Positions 40,522-50,897 of a DNA stretch of 59,770 bases are shown here, piece after piece. Position numbers and translations under genes: made by a program. Within the stretch, counting starts at the first letter, position 1. Each line of letters starts with the position of its first letter. The stretch is from Alphaproteobacteria bacterium. Its GTDB lineage: Bacteria; Pseudomonadota; Alphaproteobacteria; Kiloniellales; DSM-21159. The notes beneath the pieces were generated by a model, which saw only the letters and a list, made by a program, of their open reading frames with translations, had not been told where the DNA came from and made no database searches. The stretch covers positions 1-59,770 of the forward strand of contig JAUILQ010000030.1 of the NCBI GenBank assembly GCA_030433005.1. Direction: 5' to 3'.

Positions 40522-43500
40522 CTACCGCCCGACCTCGCCCGACGGAAAGACGTCGGTCAGCTCCTCCGGCTCCTCGCTGTCGCCGCTCGGCACGCTGAAC
40601 AGGCCGCGCAGGAAGCCGGGCGCCAGGATCGACAGCGGGTTGACGCTGACCTCGGGGTCGCCGATGCGGCCGGAGACGCGGTAGGTGACGCCGAGGATGC
40701 CCTCGCCCTCGCCGCCGGTCAGCAGGCTGCCCAGGATCGGGATCTGGCCGAGCACCTGGTTGACCGAGTAGGCCGGCACCAGCGTGCCGGCGAGGTCGGT
40801 GCCGGCGCCCTCCAGGTCGATCTGGCCCTTGGCGGTGATGCCGAGCGAGGAGCCGTAGGCGCGGAACAGCGGCGTGCGCAGGATGTCGTCCTGGAGCGTG
40901 AAGCGGCCGACCGCGCGGTCGAACTGGATGCCCTCGCCGCTCAGGATGTTGCCGATGCCGGTCAGTGAGGCGACGGTCAGCAACTTGGCCATGGCCGGCG
41001 CCTCGACCAGGCGGAAGCCCTTGGTCTCCAGCCGCCCCTCGAGCGGCGCGTCGGGCAGCGGCCCGGGCAGCGTGCCGACGATCTCGCCGCGGCCGCCCTC
41101 GATCGAGCCGACCCAGTCGAGCGCGCGCAACGCCGCGCCGATGTCGTCGGCGAAGAGCTCGAAGCGGTAGCTGCCGTCGGGCTCCGGCCCGTAGTGCACG
41201 CTCATCGACTTTGCCGCGACCTCGGCGTCCTCGGGCACCGGGCGGTTGCGGTGGCGCCAGAGCGAGCGCGGGATCTGGGCGCTGGCCTCGATCAGCTGCC
41301 AGCCCCGGCGGTCGCGGGTCAGCTCCAGGGTCACGTTCTCCAGCGCCCGCCCCTCGCCCAGGCGGACGCGCGCCAGCGACGAGGCCTCCAGGTGCAGCGG
41401 CGTGTAGGGCGGCCCGCTCGTCTCGGGCGCGGCATCGGCTGGCTCGGTCGCCTCCGCAGCCGGCGCGGCCTCCTCGTCGAGCAGCGGCTCCAGGTCGAGC
41501 ACGCCGGTGCGTACCGCGATGTCGTAGCCGCCCTCGGGCAGCGGCGCCAGCACCAGCCCGGTCACCTGGTTGCGGCCGAGCGCCAGCTCCTCGAAGGCGG
41601 CGCGCTCGAGACCGCCCTCGGGCCCGAAGGCCAGCTCGCCGCGCGCGACGTCGCTGCCGCTGGTCACCGCCAGGTCGCCGATCGAGACCAGGCTGTCGTC
41701 CTCGATCGTCAGCCTGGCCTCCAAAGCGCCCGGCTTGCCGGCCGGCTTCTCCCAGCCGAGCATCGCGAAGCGGCTGCTGACCTGCTCCAGGTCGGCATCG
41801 ACGGCGATCCGCGAATCGCCGCGGTGGTTGGCTTCGAGATCGAGGTGCAGCGACAGCTCGCCCTCGGCCAGTCCCTCGGGATCGACGCCGAAGCGCGCCA
41901 GCTCGGCGACCGCCATCGAGGGAATCTCGGCCTCGACCCGCGTCGGGAACTTCACGGCCTGGAAGGACTCGCGCCAGGTCGCCTGGAGCGGGATGCCGGC
42001 GACCCGCGCCTCGCCGTCGGCACGCAGCCCCTCGGCGTCGATCTCGAGGGCGAAGCGCCCGTCCTCCAGGTCGTAGCCGGCAACGCCGCCCCTCAGCAGG
42101 GTGTCGCGGGTCCGGCCCTCGACGGCGACCTGGACCTGCTCGAAGCCGAGTTCGTCGATCAGCGGGAAGGCGAAGGAGGCCGTGACGTCGAAGCGCCCGC
42201 CGGCCGCCTCCGGCGCGATGCCCAGGTTCTCCAGCAGGCCGAGCCGCTCGTGGTTCAGCAGGGCCAGCGCCTGCTGCAGGGGCCCGCCGGCGTCGAAGGC
42301 GATGGCGATGCGGTGGTCCTCGCCGTCCAGGCCGAAGATCGAGATGGCGCCGTTGCCGATCTCGATCTCGTCGCGCCGCGCCTGCTCGACGGTGAAGTCG
42401 AGCCCGGCCAGGTCGTAGGCGGCGCTGCCGGTGGTCCCGGTGATCGGCGGCATCGGCCGCAGGTAGTGGACCTCCAGGTCGCGGTAGCGGAAGCGCCCGC
42501 CGAACTCCTCGATGCGCTCGACCGCCAGGCTGTCGCGGTCGAGCCGCAGGCGGGCCGAGAGCGTCGCCGATTCGGCCACTCCGGCGGTGATGTTCTCGAC
42601 GACCCAGGCCCGGCCGTTGCCGCCGACGCCCTGCGGCCAGTAGAGGCCCAGGTCCTCGGCCGGCAGGCCGCTGACCTCGGCCATCAGCTCGACCTCGAGC
42701 TGCTCGCCGGCCGCGGCCGCGACCGCACCGACCGAGAAGGCCGGGCCGCCGCCGCCGGCCGCCGGTGCCAGGCGACCGGAGAGCCGCTCGAGCTTGACCG
42801 GCGATTCCGGCCCGTCGTTGCTCGCCGCCAGCTCGAGCTCGCGGATCGCCAGGGGTTCGGCCAAGCGTTCCGGCAGGTCGACCACCAGCTCGCCGGAGGA
42901 CAGCTCCAGGGTGGCGTCGGAGGGGCTGCCGTCCTCGGCGACGGTCAGCCCGATGCGCCCGTCGACCGAGCCCCCGACGCCGCGCAACAGCTCGGCCTCC
43001 GGGAACACGGCGGCGAGCGCCGAGGGCTCCAGCTCCTCGAAGGTGATGACGCTCTGCAGACCGGCGGTGCCGCCGCTGCGCGTCATGGTCAGGCCGATCT
43101 GGGTCTGCTTCGGACCCAGCGCCACGGTCGCCGAGCCGGTCGCGGTGACGCCCTGCGTGTCGCGCTGGATCTTCAGGCTGACGCTCGGCGCATCCCAGAC
43201 CAGGCGCAGTCGCTGGTCCTCGAACACCGCCGAGGCGTCGACGACGGTGACGTCGGAGAGCTGGGCGAAGGGGTTGTCGGGGTCGGGCTTGTCCGCGAGC
43301 GGCGAGAACAGCACATCCAGGAGCGAGGCCTGGGTCATCGCCTCGTCGTCGCCGCCGTCCCCGGCGGTGCCACCATCACCGTCGCCCGGCGCTTCCGACG
43401 GCGCTCCCTCCCGCCCCGAATCCTCGGGCCCCTCCTCGGGCGGCTCGCCGCGCGCCCGGTTGACGGCGAAGCGCCCGTCGGCGCGCCGCATCAGCGAGAT

Positions 43501-43899
43501 GCGCAGGTCGCTCAGCGTGATCTCGGTCGGCGCAATCTGGCCCTCGACCAGGGCGCTGAGGCTGAGCTCGATGGCCGCCCGGGGAATGGTGATCAGACGC
43601 TGGCCGTCGGCGTTGTAGACCTTCCAGTCCTGGGCCGCGACCTGGATGCGCGAACCCCAGCCGGCCCAGACCAGCTGGGTTCCGCCGACCTCGACCGAGA
43701 TGCCGTCCTCGCGGCTCAGCGCCGCCTCCAGGTAGGGCTCGGCGATGTCGAGCGGCAGCGGCTCGCGGCTCAGCCAGAACAGGCCGAGCGCGGCGAGCAG
43801 CGCGAGGCCGGCGATCAGGCCGACGATCCACTCCAGGGCGATCCGGCAGCTCTTCAGAACCATCGCCGCGATCCTAGCCCGGAATCGACGCAGAGGCAT
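40522..43899 (-). CDS. AsmA/YhdP-like envelope protein (DUF3971 plus AsmA-like C-terminal domain)
   Basis: A 1125-residue protein (1113 if the second ATG at 43863 is used) with one N-terminal membrane anchor (IVGLIAGLALLAALGLFWL). A long periplasmic beta-rich body follows, then an AsmA-like C-terminal part (GIGNILSGEGIQFDRAVGRFTLQDDILRTPLFRAYGSSLGITAKGQIDLEG). The RARGEPPEEG..DGDGG stretch around residue 160-180 is a low-complexity acidic/Gly linker. AsmA-clan bridge-like proteins (YhdP, TamB) move phospholipid between inner and outer membranes; that role is inferred by family. Divergent from glnE. Confidence 0.85.
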   Translation of the reverse strand: MPLRRFRARIAAMVLKSCRIALEWIVGLIAGLALLAALGLFWLSREPLPLDIAEPYLEAALSREDGISVEVGGTQLVWAGWGSRIQVAAQDWKVYNADGQRLITIPRAAIELSLSALVEGQIAPTEITLSDLRISLMRRADGRFAVNRARGEPPEEGPEDSGREGAPSEAPGDGDGGTAGDGGDDEAMTQASLLDVLFSPLADKPDPDNPFAQLSDVTVVDASAVFEDQRLRLVWDAPSVSLKIQRDTQGVTATGSATVALGPKQTQIGLTMTRSGGTAGLQSVITFEELEPSALAAVFPEAELLRGVGGSVDGRIGLTVAEDGSPSDATLELSSGELVVDLPERLAEPLAIRELELAASNDGPESPVKLERLSGRLAPAAGGGGPAFSVGAVAAAAGEQLEVELMAEVSGLPAEDLGLYWPQGVGGNGRAWVVENITAGVAESATLSARLRLDRDSLAVERIEEFGGRFRYRDLEVHYLRPMPPITGTTGSAAYDLAGLDFTVEQARRDEIEIGNGAISIFGLDGEDHRIAIAFDAGGPLQQALALLNHERLGLLENLGIAPEAAGGRFDVTASFAFPLIDELGFEQVQVAVEGRTRDTLLRGGVAGYDLEDGRFALEIDAEGLRADGEARVAGIPLQATWRESFQAVKFPTRVEAEIPSMAVAELARFGVDPEGLAEGELSLHLDLEANHRGDSRIAVDADLEQVSSRFAMLGWEKPAGKPGALEARLTIEDDSLVSIGDLAVTSGSDVARGELAFGPEGGLERAAFEELALGRNQVTGLVLAPLPEGGYDIAVRTGVLDLEPLLDEEAAPAAEATEPADAAPETSGPPYTPLHLEASSLARVRLGEGRALENVTLELTRDRRGWQLIEASAQIPRSLWRHRNRPVPEDAEVAAKSMSVHYGPEPDGSYRFELFADDIGAALRALDWVGSIEGGRGEIVGTLPGPLPDAPLEGRLETKGFRLVEAPAMAKLLTVASLTGIGNILSGEGIQFDRAVGRFTLQDDILRTPLFRAYGSSLGITAKGQIDLEGAGTDLAGTLVPAYSVNQVLGQIPILGSLLTGGEGEGILGVTYRVSGRIGDPEVSVNPLSILAPGFLRGLFSVPSGDSEEPEELTDVFPSGEVGR

Positions 43900-43952
43900 G
43901 GGCCCCGCGCAGGCCCGAGGGCGGCCCGCACGCGGGCTGCGCGACCGGCCGC

Positions 43953-46900
43953 TTGACCGGGGCGCCGCGGCTGGCCGACCTTGCCGCCACCATGCTGCTG
44001 CACGACGACTTGGCGGACGCCTCCTGGCCGGCCGCCGCCGACCCCGACCAGGCCGAGCGCGCCTTCGCGCGCTGGCAGGAGGCCGCGCGCCGGCTCGAGT
44101 CCGGCCCGCGCGAGCGCGCCGAGGCGCTGGCAGCGGACGCCGCGGGCGAACGCCTGCTCGCCGCCTGCTTCGGCAACTCGCCCTTCCTGACCGACGGCCT
44201 GCTGCGCGATCTCGAGTTCTCCCTGGACCTGCTGCGGGACGGGCCGGAGGCGGCGGTCGCCGAGCTTCTCGACGACTTGAAGGCTCTGGGCAAGGAGGAA
44301 GTTCCGCGCGACCGCCTGTCGGGCCGGCTGCGCCGCGCCAAGCGGCGCACCGCCCTGGCCGTGGCGCTCGCCGACATCGGCGGACTCTGGGCGCTGGAGG
44401 CCGTGACCGGCGCGCTCAGCGACCTCGCCGATGCCGCGCTCGAGGCCGCCCTGGCCTGGCTGCTGCGCCAGCGCATCGAGCGCGGCGACCTGGCGCTGGC
44501 GCAGGAGGGCGGCGGCGTCCCGGCCGACGCCGGCTACTTCGTGCTGGCCATGGGCAAGTACGGCGCGCGCGAGCTGAACTACTCCTCTGACATCGACATC
44601 GTCGTCTTCTACGACCCCGAGAAGCTGGCCTACAGCGGCAAGCGCACGCTCTCCGAAGCGCTGGTCCGGGTCACCGAGGAGCTGGCCCGGCTGATCGACG
44701 AGCGCACCGCCGAGGGCTACGTCTTCCGCACCGACCTGCGCCTGCGCCCCGACCCCGGCGCGACGCCGCTGGCGATCTCCGTCGACGCCGCGCTGTCCTA
44801 TTACGAGTCGGCCGGGCAGAACTGGGAGCGCGCCGCCATGATCAAGGCGCGCGTCGCCGCCGGCGACCGCGCGGCCGGCGCCGCCTTCCTGCGCGAGCTC
44901 GCGCCCTTCGTCTGGCGCAAGCACCTCGACTTTTGGGCGATCCAGGACGTGCACTCGATCAAGCGCCAGATCCAGGCGGTCAAGGGCGGCGCGACCGTCG
45001 CCGTCGAGGGCCACAACGTCAAGCTGGGCCGCGGCGGCATCCGCGAGATCGAGTTCTTCTGCCAGACCCAGCAGCTGATCTACGGCGGCCGCGATCCGCG
45101 GCTGCGCGACCCGCGCACCCTGGTCGCGCTGGAGGCGCTGGCCGACGCCGGCCACGTCGAGCCGGCGACCGCCGAGGGCCTCGCCGAGGCCTACCGGGAG
45201 CTGCGCCGCATCGAGCACCGGCTGCAGATGGTCGACGACCGCCAGACCCATTCCCTGCCCGACGACGCCGCGGGCATCGCGCGCATCGCAACCTTCCTCG
45301 GCGACCCCGACGCCGAGGCCTTCCGCGAGCGCCTGCTGGCGATCCTGCGCCGGGTCGAGAGCGACTACAGCGAGCTGTTCGAGGAGGCGCCGCCGCTGTC
45401 CGGGCCGGGCAACCTCGTGTTCACCGGCGGCGAGCCCGAGCCGGGCACGCTGGAGACGCTCGCCAAGCTCGGCTTCAAGGACGGCGAGCGGGTCTTCAAC
45501 GTGGTCCGCGCCTGGCACCACGGCCGTTACCGGGCGACCCGCTCGAGCCGCGCCCGCCAGCTGCTGACCGAGCTGATGCCGGCGCTGCTCGAGAAGCTCG
45601 GCGAGACGCGCGAGCCCGACGAGGGGCTGGTCCGCTTCGACGCCTTCCTCGGCAAGCTGCCGGAAGGCGTGCAGCTGTTCAGCCTGCTCTACCAGAACCC
45701 CGAGCTGCTGGCGCTCCTCGCCGAGATCATGGGCCGCGCCCCGGCCCTGGCCGAGCATCTGGGCCGCAACGCCGCGCTGCTCGAGGCGGTGATCGACGGC
45801 CGCTTCCTGGAGCCGCACCCCGGCCGCGCGGTGCTGCAGGAGGAGCTCGACCGCGAGCTGGCCCTGGCCCGCGACTTCCAGGACTGCCTCGACGTCGTGC
45901 GCCGCTGGGCCAACGATCGCCGCTTCCTGATCGGCGTCGCCCTGCTGCGCAGCTCGATCGAGGTCGACGACGCGGGCAGCGCGCTCAGCGACATCGCCGA
46001 GACCTGCATCGCCGGCCTGCTCGAGCCCTGCACCGCCGAGCTGGCGCGCCGTCACGGCCGCCTGCCCGGCCCGGGCCTGGCGGTGCTGGCGCTCGGCAAG
46101 CTGGGCGCCCGCGACATGACGGTCTCCAGCGACCTCGACCTGGTGTTCCTCTACGAGGACGAGGAGGGCCAGGAGTCCGACGGCGACAAGCCGCTGCCGC
46201 CGAGCCTCTACTACGGCCGCCTCGCCCAGCGCCTGATCTCGGCGCTCTCGGCGCTGACCGGCGAGGGCAAGCTCTACGAGGTCGACCCGCGCCTCCGCCC
46301 CTCGGGCAGCTCCGGGCCGATCGCCCTGTCGCGCAAGGGCTTCCTTCGCTACCAGCGCGAGGAGGCCTGGGTCTGGGAGCACATGGCGCTGACCAAGGCG
46401 CGGGTCGCGGTCGCCGAGCCGGCGCTGCGCGAGGCCATCGAGGCCGACATCCGCTCGGTGCTGGTCGCGCCGCGCGAGCCAGAGCGCCTCGTCGCCGAGG
46501 TCGACCAGATGCGCGAGCGCATCGCCCGGCAGTTCCCGGGCCGCTCGCTGTGGGACTGCAAGTACCTGCGCGGCGCGCTCTACGATCTCGACTTCCTGGC
46601 GCAGTACCTGCAGCTGCGCCACGCCGCCGAGCATCCCGAGGTGCTCAGCCCCTCGACCTCCGAGGCCTTCGGGCGGCTCGCCAAGGCCGGCCTGATGACG
46701 CCCGAGTCCGCCGGGTTCCTGGCCGAGGCGACGCGCCTGTGGCGGCGCGTCCAAGGCTATCTGCGGCTGACCGTCGGCGACCGCTTCGACGAGGCGGCCG
46801 CGCCGCCGGGCCTGAAGGCCGCCCTGGCGCGCGCCGGCGGCGCCGAGGACTTCGAGGCGCTCAAGGAGCGACTGATGGAGACGGCGCAGGGGGTCAGCCA

Positions 46901-46991
46901 CTGCTACAGCGAGCTCATCGCCGGCCCGGCGCGGCGCGCCGGCGCCGACGAGGACCGGGAGGCCAGCGAGGACAAGCCCGAGGCGGGCTGA
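43953..46991 (+). CDS. glnE: Glutamine synthetase adenylyltransferase/deadenylyltransferase GlnE
   Basis: A 1012-residue bifunctional enzyme that adds or removes AMP on glutamine synthetase in response to PII and glutamine. It has two nucleotidyltransferase modules with SDxD metal motifs: GKYGARELNYSSDIDIVVFYD (deadenylylation side, N-terminal) and GKLGARDMTVSSDLDLVFLYED (adenylylation side, C-terminal), each followed by a GlnD-type regulatory helical bundle. The start at TTG 43953 is tentative; ATG 43992 is an alternative. Its length matches other proteobacterial GlnE proteins. Confidence 0.94.
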   Translation: MTGAPRLADLAATMLLHDDLADASWPAAADPDQAERAFARWQEAARRLESGPRERAEALAADAAGERLLAACFGNSPFLTDGLLRDLEFSLDLLRDGPEAAVAELLDDLKALGKEEVPRDRLSGRLRRAKRRTALAVALADIGGLWALEAVTGALSDLADAALEAALAWLLRQRIERGDLALAQEGGGVPADAGYFVLAMGKYGARELNYSSDIDIVVFYDPEKLAYSGKRTLSEALVRVTEELARLIDERTAEGYVFRTDLRLRPDPGATPLAISVDAALSYYESAGQNWERAAMIKARVAAGDRAAGAAFLRELAPFVWRKHLDFWAIQDVHSIKRQIQAVKGGATVAVEGHNVKLGRGGIREIEFFCQTQQLIYGGRDPRLRDPRTLVALEALADAGHVEPATAEGLAEAYRELRRIEHRLQMVDDRQTHSLPDDAAGIARIATFLGDPDAEAFRERLLAILRRVESDYSELFEEAPPLSGPGNLVFTGGEPEPGTLETLAKLGFKDGERVFNVVRAWHHGRYRATRSSRARQLLTELMPALLEKLGETREPDEGLVRFDAFLGKLPEGVQLFSLLYQNPELLALLAEIMGRAPALAEHLGRNAALLEAVIDGRFLEPHPGRAVLQEELDRELALARDFQDCLDVVRRWANDRRFLIGVALLRSSIEVDDAGSALSDIAETCIAGLLEPCTAELARRHGRLPGPGLAVLALGKLGARDMTVSSDLDLVFLYEDEEGQESDGDKPLPPSLYYGRLAQRLISALSALTGEGKLYEVDPRLRPSGSSGPIALSRKGFLRYQREEAWVWEHMALTKARVAVAEPALREAIEADIRSVLVAPREPERLVAEVDQMRERIARQFPGRSLWDCKYLRGALYDLDFLAQYLQLRHAAEHPEVLSPSTSEAFGRLAKAGLMTPESAGFLAEATRLWRRVQGYLRLTVGDRFDEAAAPPGLKAALARAGGAEDFEALKERLMETAQGVSHCYSELIAGPARRAGADEDREASEDKPEAG

Positions 46992-47011
46992 CACGCGACT
47001 AGACACGCGAC

Positions 47012-47040
47012 TTGACACCGGGGGGCCCGGCGACACCTTT
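47012..47040 (+). promoter_or_regulatory. Possible promoter for bcp
   Basis: A perfect -35 hexamer TTGACA (47012-47017) is followed, 17 bases later, by the weak hexamer ACCTTT (47035-47040), 48 bases before the bcp ATG. It comes right after a tandem GACACGCGACT-like direct repeat at the end of glnE. The poor -10 keeps confidence low. Confidence 0.35.
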
Positions 47041-47088
47041 GCCTCGTCCAGTTCCCCTACCCAAACAGACTCGAGCCAGGAGACAGCC

Positions 47089-47553
<465 letters not shown>

Positions 47554-47568
47554 GCGGCGGAGCGCGCA

Positions 47569-47652
47569 CACGCCCCTCGACAGGCTCGGGACGAAGCGGG
47601 CTCCGACGCGGACTTCACCCCTCGCTTCGTCCCGAGCCTGTCGAGGGGCGTG
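47569..47652. repeat. Inverted repeat B2 (REP-like), perfect 30-bp arms
   Basis: The arms 47569-47598 and 47623-47652 are exact reverse complements around a 24-base loop, with core CTCGACAGGCTCGGGACGAA. It is the same family as B1 at 40.4 kb, from which it differs by G to A in the arm, matched on the opposite arm. It lies between bcp and the DUF455 gene, both on the plus strand. Confidence 0.9.
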
Positions 47653-47694
47653 GCTGCCCCGGCCCCGCCGCCCGCGATCCCCGAAAGGAACGCC

Positions 47695-48492
47695 ATGCAG
47701 TTCGCCCTGGCCGGCGCCGCGCTCGCCGTGCTCGACGTGCCGGAGCCCGAGCGCAAGGCGCGGCGCAGCCGGGCCATCGCCTCGGACTGGCGGGGCCTGC
47801 GCATCCACGAGATCGGCAGCGCCGCGCCGCCCGACCGCCCGGCTCGGCCCGAGAAGCCCGTCCTGCTGCCGGCGACCCAGGTGAAGAAGCGCAAGATCGG
47901 CCCGGGCCCGAGCGGCCGCATCGCGCTGCTGCATGCGCTGGCGCACATCGAGCTCAACGCCGTCGACCTCGCCTGGGACATCGTCGCCCGCTTCACCCAC
48001 GAGGGCCTGCCGCACGACTTCTACGACGACTGGGTCCGGGTCGCCGACGAGGAGGCGAAGCACTTCACGCTGCTCGCCGAGCGTCTGGCCGGGCTGGGCG
48101 CCGCCTACGGCGAGCTGCCGGCCCACGACGGCCTCTGGGAGGCCGCGGTCGAGACGAAGCACGACCTGCTGGCCCGCCTCGCCGTGGTGCCGCTGGTGCT
48201 GGAGGCGCGCGGCCTCGACGTCACCCCGGCGATGATCGGCAGGCTGCGCGAGGCCGGCGACCCGGATTCGGCGGCGGTCCTGCAGGTCATCTACGAGGAG
48301 GAGATCGGCCACGTCGCGATCGGCCGGCGCTGGTTCCAGTGGCTCGCCGAGCGCCGCGGCCTGGAGCCGGCGCCGACCTGGCAGGAACTGGTGCGCCGCC
48401 ACTTCCGCGGCCGCATCAAGCGGCCGCTCAACGAGCCCGGCCGTGCCAAGGCCGGCCTGCCCGCCGACTGGTACGCCCCGCTCACCGACTGA
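47695..48492 (+). CDS. Ferritin-like DUF455 family protein (COG2833)
   Basis: A 265-residue helical protein with ferritin-type di-metal ligand pairs: [46 protein letters not shown] and [13 protein letters not shown]. This gives E-x(n)-ExxH repeats typical of a di-iron carboxylate site. The N-terminal ~80 residues hold the conserved PERKARRSR and [12 protein letters not shown] blocks of DUF455. Related proteins include MiaE-like hydroxylases; no substrate can be proposed here. The ATG at 47695 follows GAAAGGAACG. Confidence 0.87.
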   Translation: MQFALAGAALAVLDVPEPERKARRSRAIASDWRGLRIHEIGSAAPPDRPARPEKPVLLPATQVKKRKIGPGPSGRIALLHALAHIELNAVDLAWDIVARFTHEGLPHDFYDDWVRVADEEAKHFTLLAERLAGLGAAYGELPAHDGLWEAAVETKHDLLARLAVVPLVLEARGLDVTPAMIGRLREAGDPDSAAVLQVIYEEEIGHVAIGRRWFQWLAERRGLEPAPTWQELVRRHFRGRIKRPLNEPGRAKAGLPADWYAPLTD

Positions 48493-48504
48493 CGACGGCG
48501 AGAG

Positions 48505-48559
48505 CTCCCTCTCCGCCCCCAAGGAACTCCCTCTCTGCACCCGCGGGGCGGAGAGGGAA
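48505..48559. repeat. Inverted repeat D, 14-bp arms, related to family A
   Basis: TCCCTCTCCGCCCC (48506-48519) pairs exactly with GGGGCGGAGAGGGA (48545-48558) around a 25-base loop that contains a third CTCCCTCTC copy. The right arm continues AACTTGACGG, comparable to AGTCGAACGG in the copies at 58.6 and 59.6 kb. It lies between DUF455 and tag. Confidence 0.8.
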
Positions 48560-48621
48560 CTTGACGGACCCTCCGAACAGATGCAGAACATTCGGAACAT
48601 TCCGCCTGCCGGAGTCGGCCC

Positions 48622-49182
48622 ATGACCCTCGCCCGCTGCTCCTGGTGCGGCGACGACCCGCTCTACGTCGCCTACCACGACACCGAGTGGGGCGTGCCGG
48701 AGCGCGACGCCCGGGCGCTCTGGGAGCTGCTCAGCCTGGAGGGCTTCCAGGCCGGGCTCGCCTGGATCACCATCCTCAGGAAGCGCGAGGCCTTCCGCGC
48801 CGGCTTCGCCGGCTTCGACCCCGAGGCCGTCGCCGGCTTCGGCGAGGCCGAGGTCGCGCGCCTGCTCGCCGATCCCGGCATCGTGCGCCACCGCGGCAAG
48901 ATCGAGGCGACGATCGACGGCGCGCGCGCCTTCCTGGCCCTGGAGGCGCGCCACCCCGGCGGCTTCTCCGGCTTCGTCTGGGAGACGGTGGACGGCACCC
49001 CGCGGGTCAACCGCCCGGCCTCGATGGCCGCGGTGCCGGCGAAGACGCCCGAGGCCGAGGCGCTGTCGAAGCGCCTCAAACAGGCCGGCTTCCGCTTCGT
49101 CGGCCCGACCATCGTCTACGCCTTCATGCAGGCCGCCGGCCTGGTCGACGACCACGTCGCCGGCTGCTTCCGCGCCGCCTGA
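48622..49182 (+). CDS. tag: DNA-3-methyladenine glycosylase I (Tag)
   Basis: A 186-residue base-excision repair enzyme that removes 3-methyladenine from alkylated DNA. The zinc snap is conserved: C6, H19, H178 and C182 ([29 protein letters not shown]), matching E. coli C4, H17, H175, C179. The core [22 protein letters not shown] and [23 protein letters not shown] are also present. The ATG at 48622 is the start. Confidence 0.96.
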   Translation: MTLARCSWCGDDPLYVAYHDTEWGVPERDARALWELLSLEGFQAGLAWITILRKREAFRAGFAGFDPEAVAGFGEAEVARLLADPGIVRHRGKIEATIDGARAFLALEARHPGGFSGFVWETVDGTPRVNRPASMAAVPAKTPEAEALSKRLKQAGFRFVGPTIVYAFMQAAGLVDDHVAGCFRAA

Positions 49183-49210
49183 CGCCGCCCTGCCCTCTCG
49201 GGGGCCGTCA

Positions 49211-49239
49211 TTGTTTCGACCCGGGCGGACTGCTATATA
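49211..49239 (+). promoter_or_regulatory. Sigma-70-type promoter for purC
   Basis: TTGTTT (49211-49216), 17-base spacer, TATATA (49234-49239), 84 bases before the purC ATG in a short AT-richer island. Spacing is optimal and the -10 matches 5 of 6 bases. Confidence 0.6.
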
Positions 49240-49322
49240 GCGGCGTTCTCCCACTCCATTCGGGCGGTCGCAGCAAAGCGCGGAGGAACGCGCGCTCCCG
49301 CCCCCTGTACAGAGCAACCGAG

Positions 49323-50084
49323 ATGAGACGCAGACGGATCTACGAGGGCAAGGCCAAGGTCCTCTTCGAGGGCCCCGAGCCCGGCACCCTGGTGCAGTAC
49401 TTCAAGGACGACGCGACCGCGTTCAACGCCCAGAAGACCGGCATCATCACCGGCAAGGGCGTGCTCAACAACCGCATCTCCGAGTACCTGATGATGCGCC
49501 TCGAGGAGGTCGGCGTGCCGACCCACTTCGTGCGCCGGCTCAACATGCGCGAGCAGCTGATCCGCGAGGTCGAGATCATCCCGATCGAGGTGGTGGTGCG
49601 CAACGTCGCCGCCGGCTCGCTGGCCCAGCGCTTCAAGCTGGAGGAGGGCACGCGCCTGCCGCGCTCGATCGTCGAGTACTACCTGAAGAACGACGAGCTC
49701 GGCGACCCGCTGGTCACCGAGGAGCACATCACCGCCTTCGGCTGGGCCGCGACCCAGGACATCGACGACATGCTGCAGCTGGCGCTGCGCGTGAACGACT
49801 TCCTGACCGGCCTGTTCCTCGGCGTCGGCCTCAAGCTGGTCGACTTCAAGGTCGAGTTCGGCCGGCTCTGGGAGGAGGAGCAGGTGCGCATCGTCCTGGC
49901 CGACGAGATCAGCCCCGACTCCTGCCGCCTGTGGGACGTGCAGACCAACGAGAAGCTCGACAAGGACCGCTTCCGCCGCGACCTCGGCAACGTCGAGCAG
50001 GCCTACCAGGAGGTCGCCCGCCGCCTCGGCGTCCTGCCCGAGGCCGGCCCGATGGACCTCAAGGGTCCGAAGGCGATGCAGTAG
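49323..50084 (+). CDS. purC: Phosphoribosylaminoimidazole-succinocarboxamide synthase (SAICAR synthetase)
   Basis: A 253-residue enzyme of de novo purine synthesis joining CAIR and aspartate. Family landmarks are [65 protein letters not shown], and [16 protein letters not shown] with the conserved DEISPDSCR block. The ATG at 49323 follows GAGCAACCGAG. In relatives it directly precedes purS; here about 2.9 kb intervenes. Convergent with bluB. Confidence 0.96.
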   Translation: MRRRRIYEGKAKVLFEGPEPGTLVQYFKDDATAFNAQKTGIITGKGVLNNRISEYLMMRLEEVGVPTHFVRRLNMREQLIREVEIIPIEVVVRNVAAGSLAQRFKLEEGTRLPRSIVEYYLKNDELGDPLVTEEHITAFGWAATQDIDDMLQLALRVNDFLTGLFLGVGLKLVDFKVEFGRLWEEEQVRIVLADEISPDSCRLWDVQTNEKLDKDRFRRDLGNVEQAYQEVARRLGVLPEAGPMDLKGPKAMQ

Positions 50085-50091
50085 GGGGCGC

Positions 50092-50766
50092 CTAGCGCCT
50101 GACCAGCTCTCGCCCCGCCCCCGTCCGCGCCTGCCAGCCGGCGCGCTCGAGCTCCGGCACCGCCGTCTCCGCTTCCGGCCAGCCGATGCAGAGGTGGGCG
50201 ACGAAGCGCCAGCCCTCGGGCACCGCGAGGTCGCGGGCGACCGCCTCGGGCTCGAGGATCGAGACCCAGCCGAGGCCGACACCCTCGCTGCGCAGCGCCA
50301 GCCACAGCAGCTGGATCGCCTGGACCGCCGAGTAGCGCCGCGTCTCCGGCATCGAGGCCTGGCCGAGGCCGTGGCCCTGGGCCGTCGTCTCGTCGCAGAA
50401 GACCGCGAGCTGCACCGGCGCCTCCTCCAGGCCGGCGAGCTTGAGCCGGGCGTAGAGCGCGCGGCGCGACTCGTCTTGCAGGGCCAGGGCGGCGGCGTTG
50501 GCGCGGCGGAAGTTGGCGCGCAGGGCGTCGCGCGCCGCCTCGCTCTCGACCGAGACGAAGCGCCAGGGCTGGCTGTTGCCGACCGAGGGCGCCAGGCAGG
50601 CGAGGTCGAGGGCGCGCTCGACGAGCTCCGCCGGCACGGGATCGCGGCGGAAGCGGCGGACGTCGCGGCGCCAGCGCAGCAGCGCCTCGAACTCGGCGCG
50701 GAAGCGGGCGTCGAAGACCGGCGCCTCGTCCTTCGCCCGGATCTCCCGGAAGGCCAGAACGCTCAT
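50092..50766 (-). CDS. bluB: 5,6-Dimethylbenzimidazole synthase BluB
   Basis: A 224-residue nitroreductase-fold enzyme that cannibalises FMN to make DMB, the lower ligand of vitamin B12. RWRRDVRRFRRDPVP and CLAPSVGNSQPWRFVSV are BluB signatures, along with the C-terminal ILEPEAVARDLAVPEGWRFVAHLCIGWP. The ATG at 50766 follows AGGAGGAAAGG. No cobalamin riboswitch-like structure or other cob gene is visible beside it. Confidence 0.92.
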   Translation of the reverse strand: MSVLAFREIRAKDEAPVFDARFRAEFEALLRWRRDVRRFRRDPVPAELVERALDLACLAPSVGNSQPWRFVSVESEAARDALRANFRRANAAALALQDESRRALYARLKLAGLEEAPVQLAVFCDETTAQGHGLGQASMPETRRYSAVQAIQLLWLALRSEGVGLGWVSILEPEAVARDLAVPEGWRFVAHLCIGWPEAETAVPELERAGWQARTGAGRELVRR

Positions 50767-50897
50767 CCTTTCCTCCTACTGCGATCAGGGGCATCTAAGG
50801 CCCTTGCGGCGCTCAGCCTGAGCACGTGCCGGCATCCCGTCACTCGCCGGTCGGGCCAAATCAAGTACCTCCGTTACACCGGATCATAGAGGCCGCG

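Noticed and set aside
46990..47013. Tandem GACACGCGACT-like repeat at the glnE end as a regulatory iteron
   Set aside because: Only two copies of a short unit overlapping a stop codon; chance duplication is as likely.
50767..50897. Cobalamin riboswitch upstream of bluB
   Set aside because: No recognisable B12 box or conserved core pairing was found in the leader; the gap is also short.
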